The notes under the pieces were generated by a model that saw only the letters and a list, made by a program, of their open reading frames with translations, was not told where the DNA came from and ran no database searches. From positions 1,798,001 through 1,862,000 of the forward strand of contig CAWCYZ010000004.1 of assembly GCA_963799925.1 (NCBI GenBank): a stretch of 64,000 nucleotides of DNA, read 5' to 3'. A program made the translations under genes and the position numbers. This DNA comes from DATBQN01 sp963799925. GTDB lineage: Bacteria > Acidobacteriota > Thermoanaerobaculia > Multivoradales > UBA5704. This document shows, in pieces, positions 1-8,343 of the stretch (position 1 is the stretch's first letter; each line of letters begins with the position of its first letter).

Positions 1-1347
1 TTCGTCGCGGAGTTCTTCAAGGCCCTCCACGCGAAGGGCGCCTTCGTCGAGAAGGAGGCGCCGGGGCTCTACTGCGAGACCTGCGACAAGTACCTCTACG
101 AGGCCCACGTGAGCGGCCGCTGCCCGCACTGCGGCGCCGGCGCCGACGGCAACTCCTGCGAGCAGTGCGGCTGGCCGAACCAGGTGGTCGACCTGGTCGA
201 TCCGGCCTGCAAGTACTGCGGCGGCCGCCCCGCCGTCCGCCCGGTGAAGCGCCTCTACTTCCCGCTCTCGCGCCACCGGGACGGCCTCAGCGAATGGCAC
301 CGGCGGGTGAAGATGAGCTCCCACCTGCGCACCCTCTGCACGCAGATGATCGAGGACCTGCCCGACGTCGCGGCCTGCCACCCGACCGACTGGGGGATCC
401 CGGTGCCGGTAGCGGGCTACGAGGACCAGACGATCTACGCCTGGCTCGAGATGGCGCCGGGCTTCCTCGCCGCCGCCGAAGAGGCGCTGGCGAAGCGCGG
501 CGAGCCGGGCACCTGGCGCGACGCGCTCTCCGGCGACGCCGGCCTGGTGCAGTTCTTCGGCTTCGACAACAGCTACTACTTCGCGGTGCTCTTCCCCGCC
601 CTGTGGATGGCCTACGACCCGGAGATCCCGCTCCCCACCGCCTTCGTCACCAACGAGTTCCTGCGCCTCGACGGCGCCAAGTTCTCGACCAGCCGCGGCC
701 ACGCCATCTGGGGGCACGAGATCCTCGCCCGCACCCCCGCCGACGTCCTCCGCTTCTATCTCGCCTGGGCGGGCCCGGAGCGCGAGCAGACCAACTTCAC
801 TCTGCCGGAGATGGAGGCGACGGTCGAGCGCGAGCTGGTCGAGGGCTGGCAGGGCTGGCTGCGCGACCTGGGGAGCCGCATCGACCAGCACTACGGCGGC
901 GTCGCCCAGGGCAGCGGCGGCTGGACCGACGACCACCAGCAGTTCTTCGGCGTCCTCACCCGCACCAGCGCCGACGTCGCCGCCTGCTACGAGGCGGCGA
1001 CCTTCTCGCCGGCGCGGGCGGTGCGCCTGCTCTCCGAGCTGGTCCGCCAGGCGCGGCGCTTCGGGGTGTCCGAGCGGCACTGGGCGAAGCTCGCGAACGG
1101 CGTCGAGGAGCTGCGCAACGGCCTCGGCCTCGAGCTCGCGGCGGCGCGCCTCCTCGCCATCCTCGCGGCGCCCATCCTGCCCGACCTCTCGCGCCGCCTC
1201 TGGCAGGCCCTCGGCTACCCCGCGCCCGCCGGCCCCCTCGCCTGGGAGGACGCGCCGCAGTTCGTCCCCCACGGCAACCGCCTGGCCCTGACCGCCTTCG
1301 AGCTCGCGCCGCCGGTCGCCGCCGGCCGCGAGGTCGTCGTCGCCTGA
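1..1347 (+). CDS. metG: Methionyl-tRNA synthetase, 5'-truncated by the window edge
   Basis: Class I aminoacyl-tRNA synthetase that charges tRNA-Met in the cytoplasm. The reading frame is open from base 1, so the HIGH-containing N-terminus lies outside the window; 448 residues are present. Paired CxxC knuckles (CETC, CPHC, CEQC; nt 70-170) form the zinc insertion. FGFDNSYYF (nt ~555) is typical of the MetRS active site. The signature loop reads KFSTS (codons 227-231) instead of KMSKS, a substitution seen in a MetRS subclass. The C-terminal third is the helical anticodon-binding domain; there is no appended EMAP/Trbp111 domain. It ends with TGA at 1345-1347. Family assignment is firm; a MetG2-like paralogue cannot be excluded without the N-terminus. 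Confidence 0.93.
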   Translation, partial: FVAEFFKALHAKGAFVEKEAPGLYCETCDKYLYEAHVSGRCPHCGAGADGNSCEQCGWPNQVVDLVDPACKYCGGRPAVRPVKRLYFPLSRHRDGLSEWHRRVKMSSHLRTLCTQMIEDLPDVAACHPTDWGIPVPVAGYEDQTIYAWLEMAPGFLAAAEEALAKRGEPGTWRDALSGDAGLVQFFGFDNSYYFAVLFPALWMAYDPEIPLPTAFVTNEFLRLDGAKFSTSRGHAIWGHEILARTPADVLRFYLAWAGPEREQTNFTLPEMEATVERELVEGWQGWLRDLGSRIDQHYGGVAQGSGGWTDDHQQFFGVLTRTSADVAACYEAATFSPARAVRLLSELVRQARRFGVSERHWAKLANGVEELRNGLGLELAAARLLAILAAPILPDLSRRLWQALGYPAPAGPLAWEDAPQFVPHGNRLALTAFELAPPVAAGREVVVA

Positions 1348-1661
1348 GCGGGCTCCGACTCAGGATGCCGGGCCGGTTCTCTTGAGCCGCGCCTCAGCAG
1401 CCCGTCGGGCAGACGGTACGGTCAAGCTCGAGCCGCCCCAGCACGCGCGACAGGCATTGCGGCCGTGCCCAGGACCGCGAGCGCCCTCCTGTCGGCCTAG
1501 CGCTCCGGCCGCCGCTGCGGGACGGAGAGCGCTCGCTTGAGACATTGCGGGTATACTGTCAGGAGATTCTCGAACTCCAAGCCTCGAGCGGCCCGCGGTC
1601 CTCGCCGCGAGCGCTCCGCGGTCACGCTGTGCGGCATCCTCTCGGCAGGAGGGAAATGGAG
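1348..1661. other. Intergenic stretch before the astacin-like gene
   Basis: No convincing gene is seen in these 314 bases. A TATACT box at 1552-1557 could be a -10 element for the downstream secreted protease, but no -35 hexamer sits at a proper distance. A 22-bp segment at 1497-1518 recurs at 3348-3369. An AGGAGGG ribosome-binding site lies at 1647-1653. Confidence 0.4.
1497..1518. repeat. 22-bp direct repeat, copy 1 (other copy 3348-3369)
   Basis: The segment beginning CTAGCGCTCCGG is identical at 1497-1518 and 3348-3369. The second copy is the last codons and stop of the minus-strand esterase. Read on the minus strand, the first copy would also encode an RRPER-stop tail, so it may be a relic of a similar gene end. 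The two copies flank the frame-broken protease gene. Confidence 0.5.
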
Positions 1662-3275
1662 ATGCGCGTCAACGTTCTGGGTTGGTGTCTGCTACTGACC
1701 GGTGCGCTCCTCGGCGCCGGCGCCTCCTCGCGGCTCGCCGCCGCGGAGATCAAGGAGGTGGTGAAGGAGGGCTACATCCCGGACCTCTTCGGCGTCCGCC
1801 GGGTCAAGTACATCCAGCGCGGCGACCTGGCGCTCATCGAGGGCGACATCCGCGTCCGGCCGGCGGCGAAGCCGCCGATCTCTCCGGCGGTCGCCCTGCG
1901 GCGCACGCTCTGGCCCCGCGGGATCGTCCCCTATGCGTTCGCCGCCGGCTTCCTCAACCCCGCCGCGGCGCGCGGGGGGATGGCGCAATGGGAGGCGAGC
2001 ACGCCCATCCGCTTCATGCCGCGCACCACGCAGCCGGATTACATCGTGTTCGACAACGACCCGGTGTCGACGGCGGGCTCGTCGCCCGTCGGCCGTCTCG
2101 GCGGCGCGCAGACCATCACCCTCGGCACCGCCGCCAACGGCGGCCTCGCGGTCCACGAGATCGGCCACTCCGTCGGCCTCTTCCACGAGCACACTCCCCG
2201 CTCCGCGATCTGTACGTGGTAATCAACCTGGGGAACGTCCTGCCGGGGAGAGAGTCCAATTTCGACCGCACGACGTTCGCGGGCACCGCCCTCTTCAGGC
2301 CCTACGACTTCAGCTCGGTCATGCACTACGGCAGCACGATCTTCGGCAAGGTGGTCGCCGGGGTGACGCAGACGACGATGACGCGCAAGGACGGCCTGCC
2401 CGGGCCGCTCGGCGGCTCGGGGGTGCTGACGGCGTCCGACATCGCGAGCGTGGGAGCCCTCTACGGCATCGTCGCCTTCCTGACCAGCGCCAGCGGCGGC
2501 TACGAGCTGGACCTGAAGACCTGCTTCGTCGTCGGTCCCGACCCGTACAAGTACCCCGCGTTCCAGTCGAAGACCTACGGCGCGGAGCTCTGCCAGCAGC
2601 CCTTCCAGCTGGTTCTGGAGCCACATCGGAGAGAGCGACCCGGCCTTCACTGGGTTGAACTATCGCTGCCTCGAGATCCCCGAGCCGACCGACGCCGATT
2701 GGAGCGCCCAGCCCAACTACCTCTGCTATCCGTTCAAAACGCCGCTCCTCCTCAGCTGGTCGACGGCCGGGCCGCGGCCCGGCATGAAGTGCACGCAGCT
2801 CTACGATCCGCAGCTCGGCGGTGGCTGGGCGAACGACTATCTCTGCTACGACAACGGCACCGTCGGCGTCCTCGGCGAGCTGCCCCGCAACAGCGCCGGT
2901 CTCTGCCTCGACATGGACGGCGCGGGGAACGCGCTCACCGCCCCCTGCAGCAGGAACCGCTGGCGCATGCAGACGCTCGCCGCGGGCGGGCAGACGGCGC
3001 TCATCCTGGAGCCGACCGACGTCGGCGACTCCAGTCCCCGTTGCCTCGGCGTGGCCGGCGCGGGCGCCGCGGCGGGCAATCGCGTGGTGTTGGAGAATTG
3101 CAACCGCAAGGCCTCGCAGACCTGGGAGCTCAACGCCGATCTCACGCTCCGCAACCATGCGGACAACACGCTCTGCATGGTCACCGCCGGCACCGGCGCC
3201 GTCGTCCTCGGCGCCTGCGACGGCAGCGTGGCGACGCAGTGGACGCTCCAGCGCAACGCGGTGACGCCCTTCTGA
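1662..3275 (+). pseudogene. Secreted astacin-like (M12A) metalloprotease with C-terminal ricin-type trefoil lectin, frame-disrupted
   Basis: A signal peptide (MRVNVLGW..., hydrophobic to about residue 28) precedes an astacin catalytic domain with the zinc motif HEIGHSVGLFHEH and, in the next frame, the Met-turn SVMHYGS. After about residue 325 a Cys/Trp-rich beta-trefoil of ricin-B type (CLDMDG, CLGV, CMVTAG, QTWEL repeats) suggests carbohydrate binding. The start at 1662 is preferred to 1656 because it lies about 8 nt from AGGAGGG. The frame breaks near 2195-2210 and near 2620. Both breaks resolve to conserved protein if single extra bases are removed between codons, so the gene may be intact in the organism. 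It is probably an extracellular protease; the substrate is unknown. Confidence 0.72.
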
Positions 3276-3347
3276 CGTCGCCTCCCCCTGGCGTCGCAGA
3301 GGGCGCCTGCTATCCGCCGACCGGCCGCCCCTTGCGCCAAAAGGTGG

Positions 3348-3369
3348 CTAGCGCTCCGGCCGCCGCTGC
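3348..3369. repeat. 22-bp direct repeat, copy 2
   Basis: Identical to 1497-1518; here it contains the stop codon and last six codons of the esterase. See copy 1. Confidence 0.5.
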
Positions 3370-4181
3370 CCGAGCATCCAGCGCCAGAGCTCGGGGGTGG
3401 CGTAGGCGCGGTCCCAGGCGTCGTGGCCGACGCCGGGGTACTCGGTGTAGCGGACGGGGGAGCCGAGCGCCTGGAGCGCCGCCACCATGCGGCGCGACTG
3501 CTCGACCGGCACCTCGTCGTCCCGCTCGCCGTGGAAGGCCCAGACCGGCGTCCCGGCGATCTCCCGCGCCAGCGCCGCGTAGGGATCGGGGGTCGCCACC
3601 AGGGCCTTCAACCGCGGCGAGGCGTTGCCCGGCAGGGGATCGTCCGCCGCCGGGCGGATCTCGCCGCAGATCGGCGCCACGGCGGCGAAGCGGCGGTCGC
3701 GCGCCATGTACCAGGCGCCCGAGCCGCCCATCGAGATGCCGGTCAGGTAGAGCCGGCGCGGGTCGCCGTGGAACTCGGCGACGGTCTGCTCGAGGGCGGC
3801 GAGCGCCTGGCGCGCCATCGGCCCCACCCACTCCTGGTCGCTCCGGCACTGCGGGAAGACGACGATCGCCGGCACCCGGCGCGGATGGTTCAAGAGATAT
3901 GCGCCGAGGCCGGAGGTCGCCTGCGCCACGTCGTCGTCGCCGCGCTCGTCGCTGCCGTGGAGGAAGAGGACGACCGGCCAGGCGCGCGGCCGGCCGTAGC
4001 CGCGGGGGAGGAAGACGCGGTAGCGGTAGACCGTGCCGTCGACCGTCACGGCGCGCTCGAGGAGGCGCCGCTCGGCCTTCTCGATCAGGTAGTGCGAGGT
4101 GCAGCTCGACAGCCACGAGCCGGCGAGGAGGGCCAGGCAGGCGAGGGCGGCGCGGGTCGAGGGCAGGGGGAGCTTCCGCAA
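3348..4181 (-). CDS. Alpha/beta-hydrolase (esterase), probable lipoprotein
   Basis: A secreted or lipid-anchored hydrolase of about 277 residues. A short basic N-terminus and hydrophobic stretch end in a Ser-Ser-Cys lipobox-like site. The catalytic nucleophile lies in GISMGGSG (GxSxG), with an oxyanion segment VLFLHGSDERGDDD and the catalytic His in the VGHDAWDRAY region near the C-terminus. The layout matches the PHB-depolymerase/dienelactone-like esterases that recur beside phospholipase or carboxylesterase annotations. No ATG is well placed; TTG at 4181 is chosen because it starts the signal sequence directly. The open frame continues upstream to 5012, but through an intergenic repeat. It is convergent with the astacin gene. 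Substrate is unknown. Confidence 0.75.
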   Translation of the reverse strand: MRKLPLPSTRAALACLALLAGSWLSSCTSHYLIEKAERRLLERAVTVDGTVYRYRVFLPRGYGRPRAWPVVLFLHGSDERGDDDVAQATSGLGAYLLNHPRRVPAIVVFPQCRSDQEWVGPMARQALAALEQTVAEFHGDPRRLYLTGISMGGSGAWYMARDRRFAAVAPICGEIRPAADDPLPGNASPRLKALVATPDPYAALAREIAGTPVWAFHGERDDEVPVEQSRRMVAALQALGSPVRYTEYPGVGHDAWDRAYATPELWRWMLGQRRPER

Positions 4182-4243
4182 GGGGCGAGGCCGCCGGCGG
4201 CGCGCGGCGGTGCCGGCGCGAGGGATGCTAGCACGCGGTACCC

Positions 4244-4289
4244 GGGTCCGTTGGGTCCCGAGGACGGCCGCCTGGAAGGGGGTTCGGGA
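4244..4289 (+). repeat. Dispersed 46-bp intergenic repeat, copy A
   Basis: The segment beginning GGGTCCGTTGGGTCCCGAGG (46 bp) recurs with one mismatch at 22927-22972 and as a 33-bp core in opposite orientation at 21283-21315. All copies lie between genes. Its role is unknown; it behaves like a small non-coding repeat family. Confidence 0.75.
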
Positions 4290-4354
4290 TGACTGCCGCT
4301 TGCCTCCCGCCCCCGGCGGCGCGTAGAGTCCGCCAAATTCCTCAGGAGGATGCG

Positions 4355-4747
4355 ATGAGCGTGGAGAGCCAGAGACAGCTGCGGTCGGTGGTGCGCCAGG
4401 CCGTCGACGCTTCGCGCCGGCCGGTGCGCGAGCTCGAGCGGATGATCGGGCTGGGCAGCGGCAACCTGGCGCGCCTGCTCGACGGCCGGCTGGAGATCCG
4501 CATCGATCACCTCCTGGGGCTCGCCGAGGTCCTCGCCGTGCCCCCGGCCGACTTCCTCGAGCTCGCCTTCGCGGAGAGGTCCGCCGCCAAGTACCGCCTG
4601 CGCGACTGGCTGCAGCCCGCGGTGGTGGCGCCCCGCGGGGCCGCCGCCGCGGCGCCGCTCGACGCCGCCGCGCTCGCCGACCTGGTGCGCGGAGTGGTGC
4701 GCGAGGAGCTGGCGCGGCAGTCCCCGGCGGCGCCGGCGGCGAAATAG
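4355..4747 (+). CDS. Small helix-turn-helix (XRE-like) DNA-binding protein
   Basis: A 130-residue cytoplasmic protein. Residues about 20-70 (RPVRELERMIGLGSGNLARLLDG followed by RIDHLLGLAEVLAV) have the helix spacing of an XRE/Cro-type HTH, including the usual leucine-rich helix after the recognition helix. The rest is Ala-rich with a short amphipathic C-terminal helix (LADLVRGVVREEL) that could dimerise. The start has AGGAGG at 4344-4349 with 5-nt spacing. It stands alone, and a 483-bp array of 21-bp units begins 47 bp after its stop. That makes the array a plausible binding target, but this is an inference from position only. Confidence 0.7.
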   Translation: MSVESQRQLRSVVRQAVDASRRPVRELERMIGLGSGNLARLLDGRLEIRIDHLLGLAEVLAVPPADFLELAFAERSAAKYRLRDWLQPAVVAPRGAAAAAPLDAAALADLVRGVVREELARQSPAAPAAK

Positions 4748-4794
4748 CCGGTGCGTCGTGGGCTCGGCAGGGGAGCGCGGGGCCGGGGAGAGCG

Positions 4795-5277
4795 GTCCGC
4801 AAGCCGCAGGGATCGGTCCTCGCATACACATTCCTGTCCTGATCCCGCCGAGATCCGGTCTCTTCTTCGTCCGGCGCGGTACGCGCACGGGCCGGAGTCG
4901 TCCTCAAACCGCCGATTCCGCTCCTGAGATGGAGGGATCGGCCCATCCGCTCGCAGTGTGCGGTCCTCTCTCTGCTGATTTTGGTCCTCAAGTCGTGATA
5001 TCTCGTCCTCAAGTGGCTGATCTAGGTCCTCTCGTCACATCGCCCCGACCTGGCAACGTCACGACGTGGGAGCGCAGGATGATTTTTGGTCCTCGCGCAG
5101 CGTCCTGCGGTCCTCAAACATCAAGTATCGGTCCTCGTATGGCGAAGTCAGCGGTCTGCCAGGAATCGATCGGTCCTCAAATCGTCAATTTTCGTCCTCA
5201 TATGAAGAGGTACCGTCCTCAAATCGTGAGATCCGGTCTCGATATCTCGTGATGCGGTCCGCGCAGGCCGCGGTGCG
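4795..5277. repeat. Array of 23 degenerate 21-bp units
   Basis: GTCCTC-type boxes recur at 4816, 4836, 4858, 4900, 4963, 4984, 5005, 5026, 5089, 5110, 5131, 5173, 5194 and 5215, with weaker boxes (GTCCG, GTCTC, GACCT) at the intervening 21-bp steps from 4795 to 5257. Best units approximate GTCCTCAAATCGTGATATC plus two variable bases. 483 bp equals exactly 23 x 21; only one unit pair is 20 + 22. The array is AT-richer than its surroundings. A GTG-initiated frame (4758-5252) stays open with heptads of the form xGPQxxx. However, the invariant CCT and GGT codons differ from the genome's CCG/GGC preference, so conservation looks DNA-level. It is not CRISPR, because there is no repeat/spacer alternation. 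Confidence 0.88.
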
Positions 5278-5353
5278 GGAGCCGGGGCCGGCCGCGGCGC
5301 CGGCCCTTGCTACACTACGGGGAGCCCGCCTCCAGGCGCGGCCCCAGGAAACC

Positions 5354-6070
5354 ATGGACGAGACGAACGGCCAACGCGGTGTCGCGGTGATCTCCGGCGC
5401 CGGCTCGGGCATCGGCCGCGAGGTGGCGCTCGAGCTGGCGCGCCGCGGCTGGGAGCTGGCGCTTCTCGGCCGCCGTGCCGCGCCGCTCGAGGCGACGCTC
5501 ACCACCGCCGGCGGCCGCGGCGAGATCTTCGTCTGCGATGTCCGCGACGCGCGGGCGGTCGGCCTCGCCGGCGGCGCGGTCGAGGCGCGCTGGGGGGCGG
5601 CGGACGTGATCGTGCCGGCGGCGGGTGTGTCGACCATCCGCGCGCTCGAGGACACCGCGCCCGAGGAGTTCGCCGCCGTCCTCGACACCAATCTGACCGG
5701 CGCCTTCCTGCTGCTGCGGTCGCTGCTGCCGGCGATGAAGCGGCGGGGGAGGGGGTGGATCGTGCCGCTCCTCTCGGTCGCCGCGCGCCGCGGCTTCCCC
5801 GGCTGGTCGGCCTATTGCGCCAGCAAGTGGGGCCTGGCGGGGCTGGTCGCCGTCCTGCGCGACGAGCTCGCCGGCAGCGGCATCCGCGTCACCGCCGTCT
5901 ACCCCGGGGCGACCGACACCCCGATCTGGGAGGGGATGCCGGGCACCTGGGAGCGCGGCCTCATGGTGCCCGCGGCGGAGGTGGCGCGGGCGATCGGCTA
6001 CGCGCTCTCGGCCGATCCGCGGGCCCTGGTCGAGGAGATCCACCTGGGGCCGGCCGGCGGAGCGCTATGA
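5354..6070 (+). CDS. Short-chain dehydrogenase/reductase
   Basis: A classical SDR of 238 residues catalysing NAD(P)-dependent oxidation or reduction of an unidentified alcohol or ketone. The Rossmann glycine motif GAGSGIG lies at residues 15-21, PAAG replaces NAAG near 94, the catalytic Ser is near 141, and YCASK gives Tyr154/Lys158. The start ATG at 5354 follows the last array unit by 76 bp. Upstream TTGCTACACT may hold a -10 element. Its stop overlaps the start of the following membrane-protein gene (ATGA), so the two are co-translated. Substrate cannot be told from sequence. Confidence 0.88.
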   Translation: MDETNGQRGVAVISGAGSGIGREVALELARRGWELALLGRRAAPLEATLTTAGGRGEIFVCDVRDARAVGLAGGAVEARWGAADVIVPAAGVSTIRALEDTAPEEFAAVLDTNLTGAFLLLRSLLPAMKRRGRGWIVPLLSVAARRGFPGWSAYCASKWGLAGLVAVLRDELAGSGIRVTAVYPGATDTPIWEGMPGTWERGLMVPAAEVARAIGYALSADPRALVEEIHLGPAGGAL

Positions 6071-6813
6071 CCGCTCTCCCCGGCGGCCCGCCGCGCCCGC
6101 TCCACCCGCTCGCCTGGGCGGTCTTCCTGACGCCGCTCTTGCCGCTCCTCGCCGCGGTGCCCGGCGGGCGCTGGGCGCTGCCGGTCGTCGCGCCGCTCGC
6201 CGTCTACCCGGCCTTCGCGGCGCGGGTCCGCGAGCGCGATTACCTGGGCGCCTGGACGCTCGGGCTCGCCTGGGCGGCGCTCCTCTCGCTGGGGGTGATC
6301 CTCCTCGTCGCCTGGCTGCCCGGCGCGGCGCGCGCCGGCATCCTCCACGGCGAGGACTACCGGCGCGAGATGTTCGGCTGGGTGGCGACCGGCGAGGCGC
6401 CGGAGAACCACCCCGCGGTCTTCATCCCCCAGCACCTGCTCCACCTCGGGCTGTTCCTCGCCGCCGCCTGGATCTCCGGCGGCTACCTGGCCCTGGTGAT
6501 GGGGGCGGCGCTCGTCGGCTACATGAGCTACTTCGTGGGCTCCTACGCGGTGGCGAGCGGCCATCCGGCGCTCGGCGCCGTCGCCGCCTGGGTCCCCTGG
6601 TCGGTCCTCCGCGTCGCCGCCTTCGTGCTCCTCGGCGCCGTCTTCTCGCGCCCGCTCCTGGCGAGGAAGCCGTGGCCCTTCACCCGCCTCGAGTATCAGC
6701 TGATGGCGCTCGCGGCGAGCGGCCTCGTCGCCGACATCCTGATCAAGGCCGCCTGCGCCCCGGCGTACGGCAGGTTCCTGCGCCAGATGGCGCGGACCGT
6801 GGGGCTCGGGTAA
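6067..6813 (+). CDS. Polytopic inner-membrane protein, unknown function
   Basis: A protein of 248 residues with about six hydrophobic segments (residues roughly 15-35, 38-55, 65-92, 125-150, 152-175, 180-205 and a weaker one near 225-240). A short soluble loop (HGEDYRREMFGWVATGEAPENHPAVFIPQ) sits between the third and fourth segments. I do not recognise the family. The start codon overlaps the stop of the SDR gene by 4 bp, which implies translational coupling and a linked role, for example supply or modification of a membrane lipid. That role is an inference from coupling only. Confidence 0.7.
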   Translation: MTALPGGPPRPLHPLAWAVFLTPLLPLLAAVPGGRWALPVVAPLAVYPAFAARVRERDYLGAWTLGLAWAALLSLGVILLVAWLPGAARAGILHGEDYRREMFGWVATGEAPENHPAVFIPQHLLHLGLFLAAAWISGGYLALVMGAALVGYMSYFVGSYAVASGHPALGAVAAWVPWSVLRVAAFVLLGAVFSRPLLARKPWPFTRLEYQLMALAASGLVADILIKAACAPAYGRFLRQMARTVGLG

Positions 6814-6916
6814 GACGTGGCGGCGGCGAGGGGTTTCCAGCGTTGGGGACGTCTACTCATATCGGCGCTGGACGGCTTCTCGTCCGCTGCCTGAACGCAG
6901 CTCGGAGGATCGGAAC

Positions 6917-8071
6917 ATGACGCAGAAGCCTTGGATCGTACGGCTGGCGCTGATGCTCGGGGTGTTGACCGCCGGCGCGGTCCCGGCCGTCTCCGCCGCC
7001 GGCATCGTCGAGAAGCCGGCCGCCGTCGAGCTGCGGGTCCTCCCCGGCACGCCGTTCGCCGAGGGCGACCAGCTCGTGGCGGGGGAGCGCGGGCAGGTCG
7101 AGTGGTACCGCGGCGGGCGCCGGCTGGCGACGCTCGCCGATCCCGCCGGTCTCGTCGCGGCGGGGAGGGCCGCGGCGCTGGCGGAGCGGCTCGTCCTCGT
7201 GGACGCCGCGGGCCGCCCGGTGCACGAGCTGGCGGGGGACTTCGGCGCCCAGGCGCTCGTCCTCTCGACCGGTCCGCCGGCGCACGTCTTCCAACGGCGC
7301 GGGCACCGCTTCAACCCCCGCGCCGCGCTGGTCACCTACCACGGCGGGCTCGTCATGGGCGCCACGCGGACGGTGGCGATCTTCTGGGGACCGGAATGGG
7401 CGGACCCGGCCTTCGCCGGAGACACGATCGACAGCGTCGACGGCTTCCTCGCCGGGTTCGGCGGCAGCCCCTATGCCGGCATCCTCAAGGAGTACGCGAC
7501 CCAGGAGGCGAAGGCGACCAGCGCCTCGACCTACCTCGGGCACGTCTTCGACCCCACCCCGCCGCCGAGCCACGCGCTGAGCCCCGAGGAGACCCTCGAC
7601 GAAGCCTGCAAGATCGCCGGCGACCACCCGGATCCGGCCGCCATCTACATGATCTACACCTCGACCGGCCTCGCCGCCCCGGTCGAGTTCTGCGCCTATC
7701 ACACCTGGTGGACCTGCGCCGGCGGCGCGCCCGTCCAGGCGGCCTACATGCCGAACCTGGACAGAGTCCGCGCCTGCCAGATCAAGGACACCCTCACCCA
7801 CCGCTCGCCGGGCACCGCCGCCATCATCAATTCCACCGCGCACGAGCTCGTCGAGACGATCACCGATCCGCGGGGCGAGGGCTGGTACGACGCGCAGAAG
7901 GACTTCACCGGCGAGGTCGGCGACAAGTGCGCCTACGTCTTCGGACGCCGCGCCGTCACCCTCGCCAACGGCACGCAGTGGCAGCTCCAGACGGAGTGGT
8001 CGAACGCCGCCTATCTGAAGGGCAAGGGCCTGCTCAACCCGCAGCGCCAGGCCGGCTGCGTGCAGCAGTAG
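6917..8071 (+). CDS. Secreted EXORDIUM-like (phosphate-induced protein 1-like) protein
   Basis: A protein of 384 residues with a signal peptide cleaved near residues 27-28 (AVSAAG). The C-terminal two thirds resemble the EXORDIUM/phosphate-induced-1 family: VTYHGG then IFWGPEW, later STAHELVETITDP...GWYD and GEVGDKCAY, matching the family's HExxE...WY...D.C pattern. Extra cysteines (FCAYHTWWTCAG) are consistent with an extracellular fold. The HExxE arrangement could bind a metal, but no protease activity is established for the family. The start is supported by CGGAGGAT at 6901-6908. It is monocistronic and convergent with hicA. Family call is moderate. Confidence 0.62.
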   Translation: MTQKPWIVRLALMLGVLTAGAVPAVSAAGIVEKPAAVELRVLPGTPFAEGDQLVAGERGQVEWYRGGRRLATLADPAGLVAAGRAAALAERLVLVDAAGRPVHELAGDFGAQALVLSTGPPAHVFQRRGHRFNPRAALVTYHGGLVMGATRTVAIFWGPEWADPAFAGDTIDSVDGFLAGFGGSPYAGILKEYATQEAKATSASTYLGHVFDPTPPPSHALSPEETLDEACKIAGDHPDPAAIYMIYTSTGLAAPVEFCAYHTWWTCAGGAPVQAAYMPNLDRVRACQIKDTLTHRSPGTAAIINSTAHELVETITDPRGEGWYDAQKDFTGEVGDKCAYVFGRRAVTLANGTQWQLQTEWSNAAYLKGKGLLNPQRQAGCVQQ

Positions 8072-8090
8072 GGGGGCTCGGCCGCGAGCT

Positions 8091-8115
8091 TGCCGCCGCG
8101 ACGGCAGCGGCGGCA
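8091..8115. terminator. GC-rich hairpin between convergent genes
   Basis: A 9-bp perfect stem TGCCGCCGC/GCGGCGGCA with a 7-nt loop lies 20 bp after the stop of the EXORDIUM-like gene and 31 bp from the end of hicA. There is no T-run, so it is a candidate bidirectional terminator only. Confidence 0.4.
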
Positions 8116-8145
8116 GGGGAGCCTCAACAGGGCTGGCCGGCGCCG

Positions 8146-8343
8146 TTAGAGCTTCTTGGGAAGGCCCGCCTGTTTCAGGACTGCGTTCGCGGTATGGCGG
8201 GATCGGATGTCTGCATCGACGACGAAACGGCGCTGGGTGATGGGGCTGAACCAGATCTCATGATCGCCCTTGCCGGGTCGCTCGAAGCGGCAACCCTGAT
8301 CCAGCAGCAGCTTTTTCACCTGCGGCGTGAGGGACGAGCCCAT
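8146..8343 (-). CDS. hicA: HicA-like mRNA interferase toxin
   Basis: A 65-residue YcfA/HicA-type double-stranded-RNA-binding-fold toxin that would cleave mRNA. The family layout is visible: SSLTPQVKKLLLDQGCRF, then GKGDHEIWFSP with the catalytic His, a beta-strand RRFVVDAD, and a C-terminal helix TANAVLKQAGL. The start codon abuts the stop of the upstream antitoxin gene with no gap, so both come from one transcript. Antitoxin-first order is the reverse of many hicAB loci but is common for this DUF1902 subgroup. Confidence 0.85.
   Translation of the reverse strand: MGSSLTPQVKKLLLDQGCRFERPGKGDHEIWFSPITQRRFVVDADIRSRHTANAVLKQAGLPKKL

Noticed and set aside
3348..5012. Long minus-strand frame extending the esterase to 554 residues
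   Set aside because: The upstream 277 codons cross the intergenic repeat, the HTH gene and the 21-bp array and show no domain; the protein begins at the signal peptide.
4758..5252. Heptapeptide-repeat protein from a GTG start
   Set aside because: The frame is open, but its Pro and Gly codons are the same rare CCT/GGT each time, there is no ribosome-binding site, and the other frames carry similar repeats. DNA-level conservation explains it better.
4795..5277. CRISPR array
   Set aside because: Units are contiguous 21-mers with only a short conserved box; there are no 28-37-bp identical repeats, no unique spacers and no cas genes.
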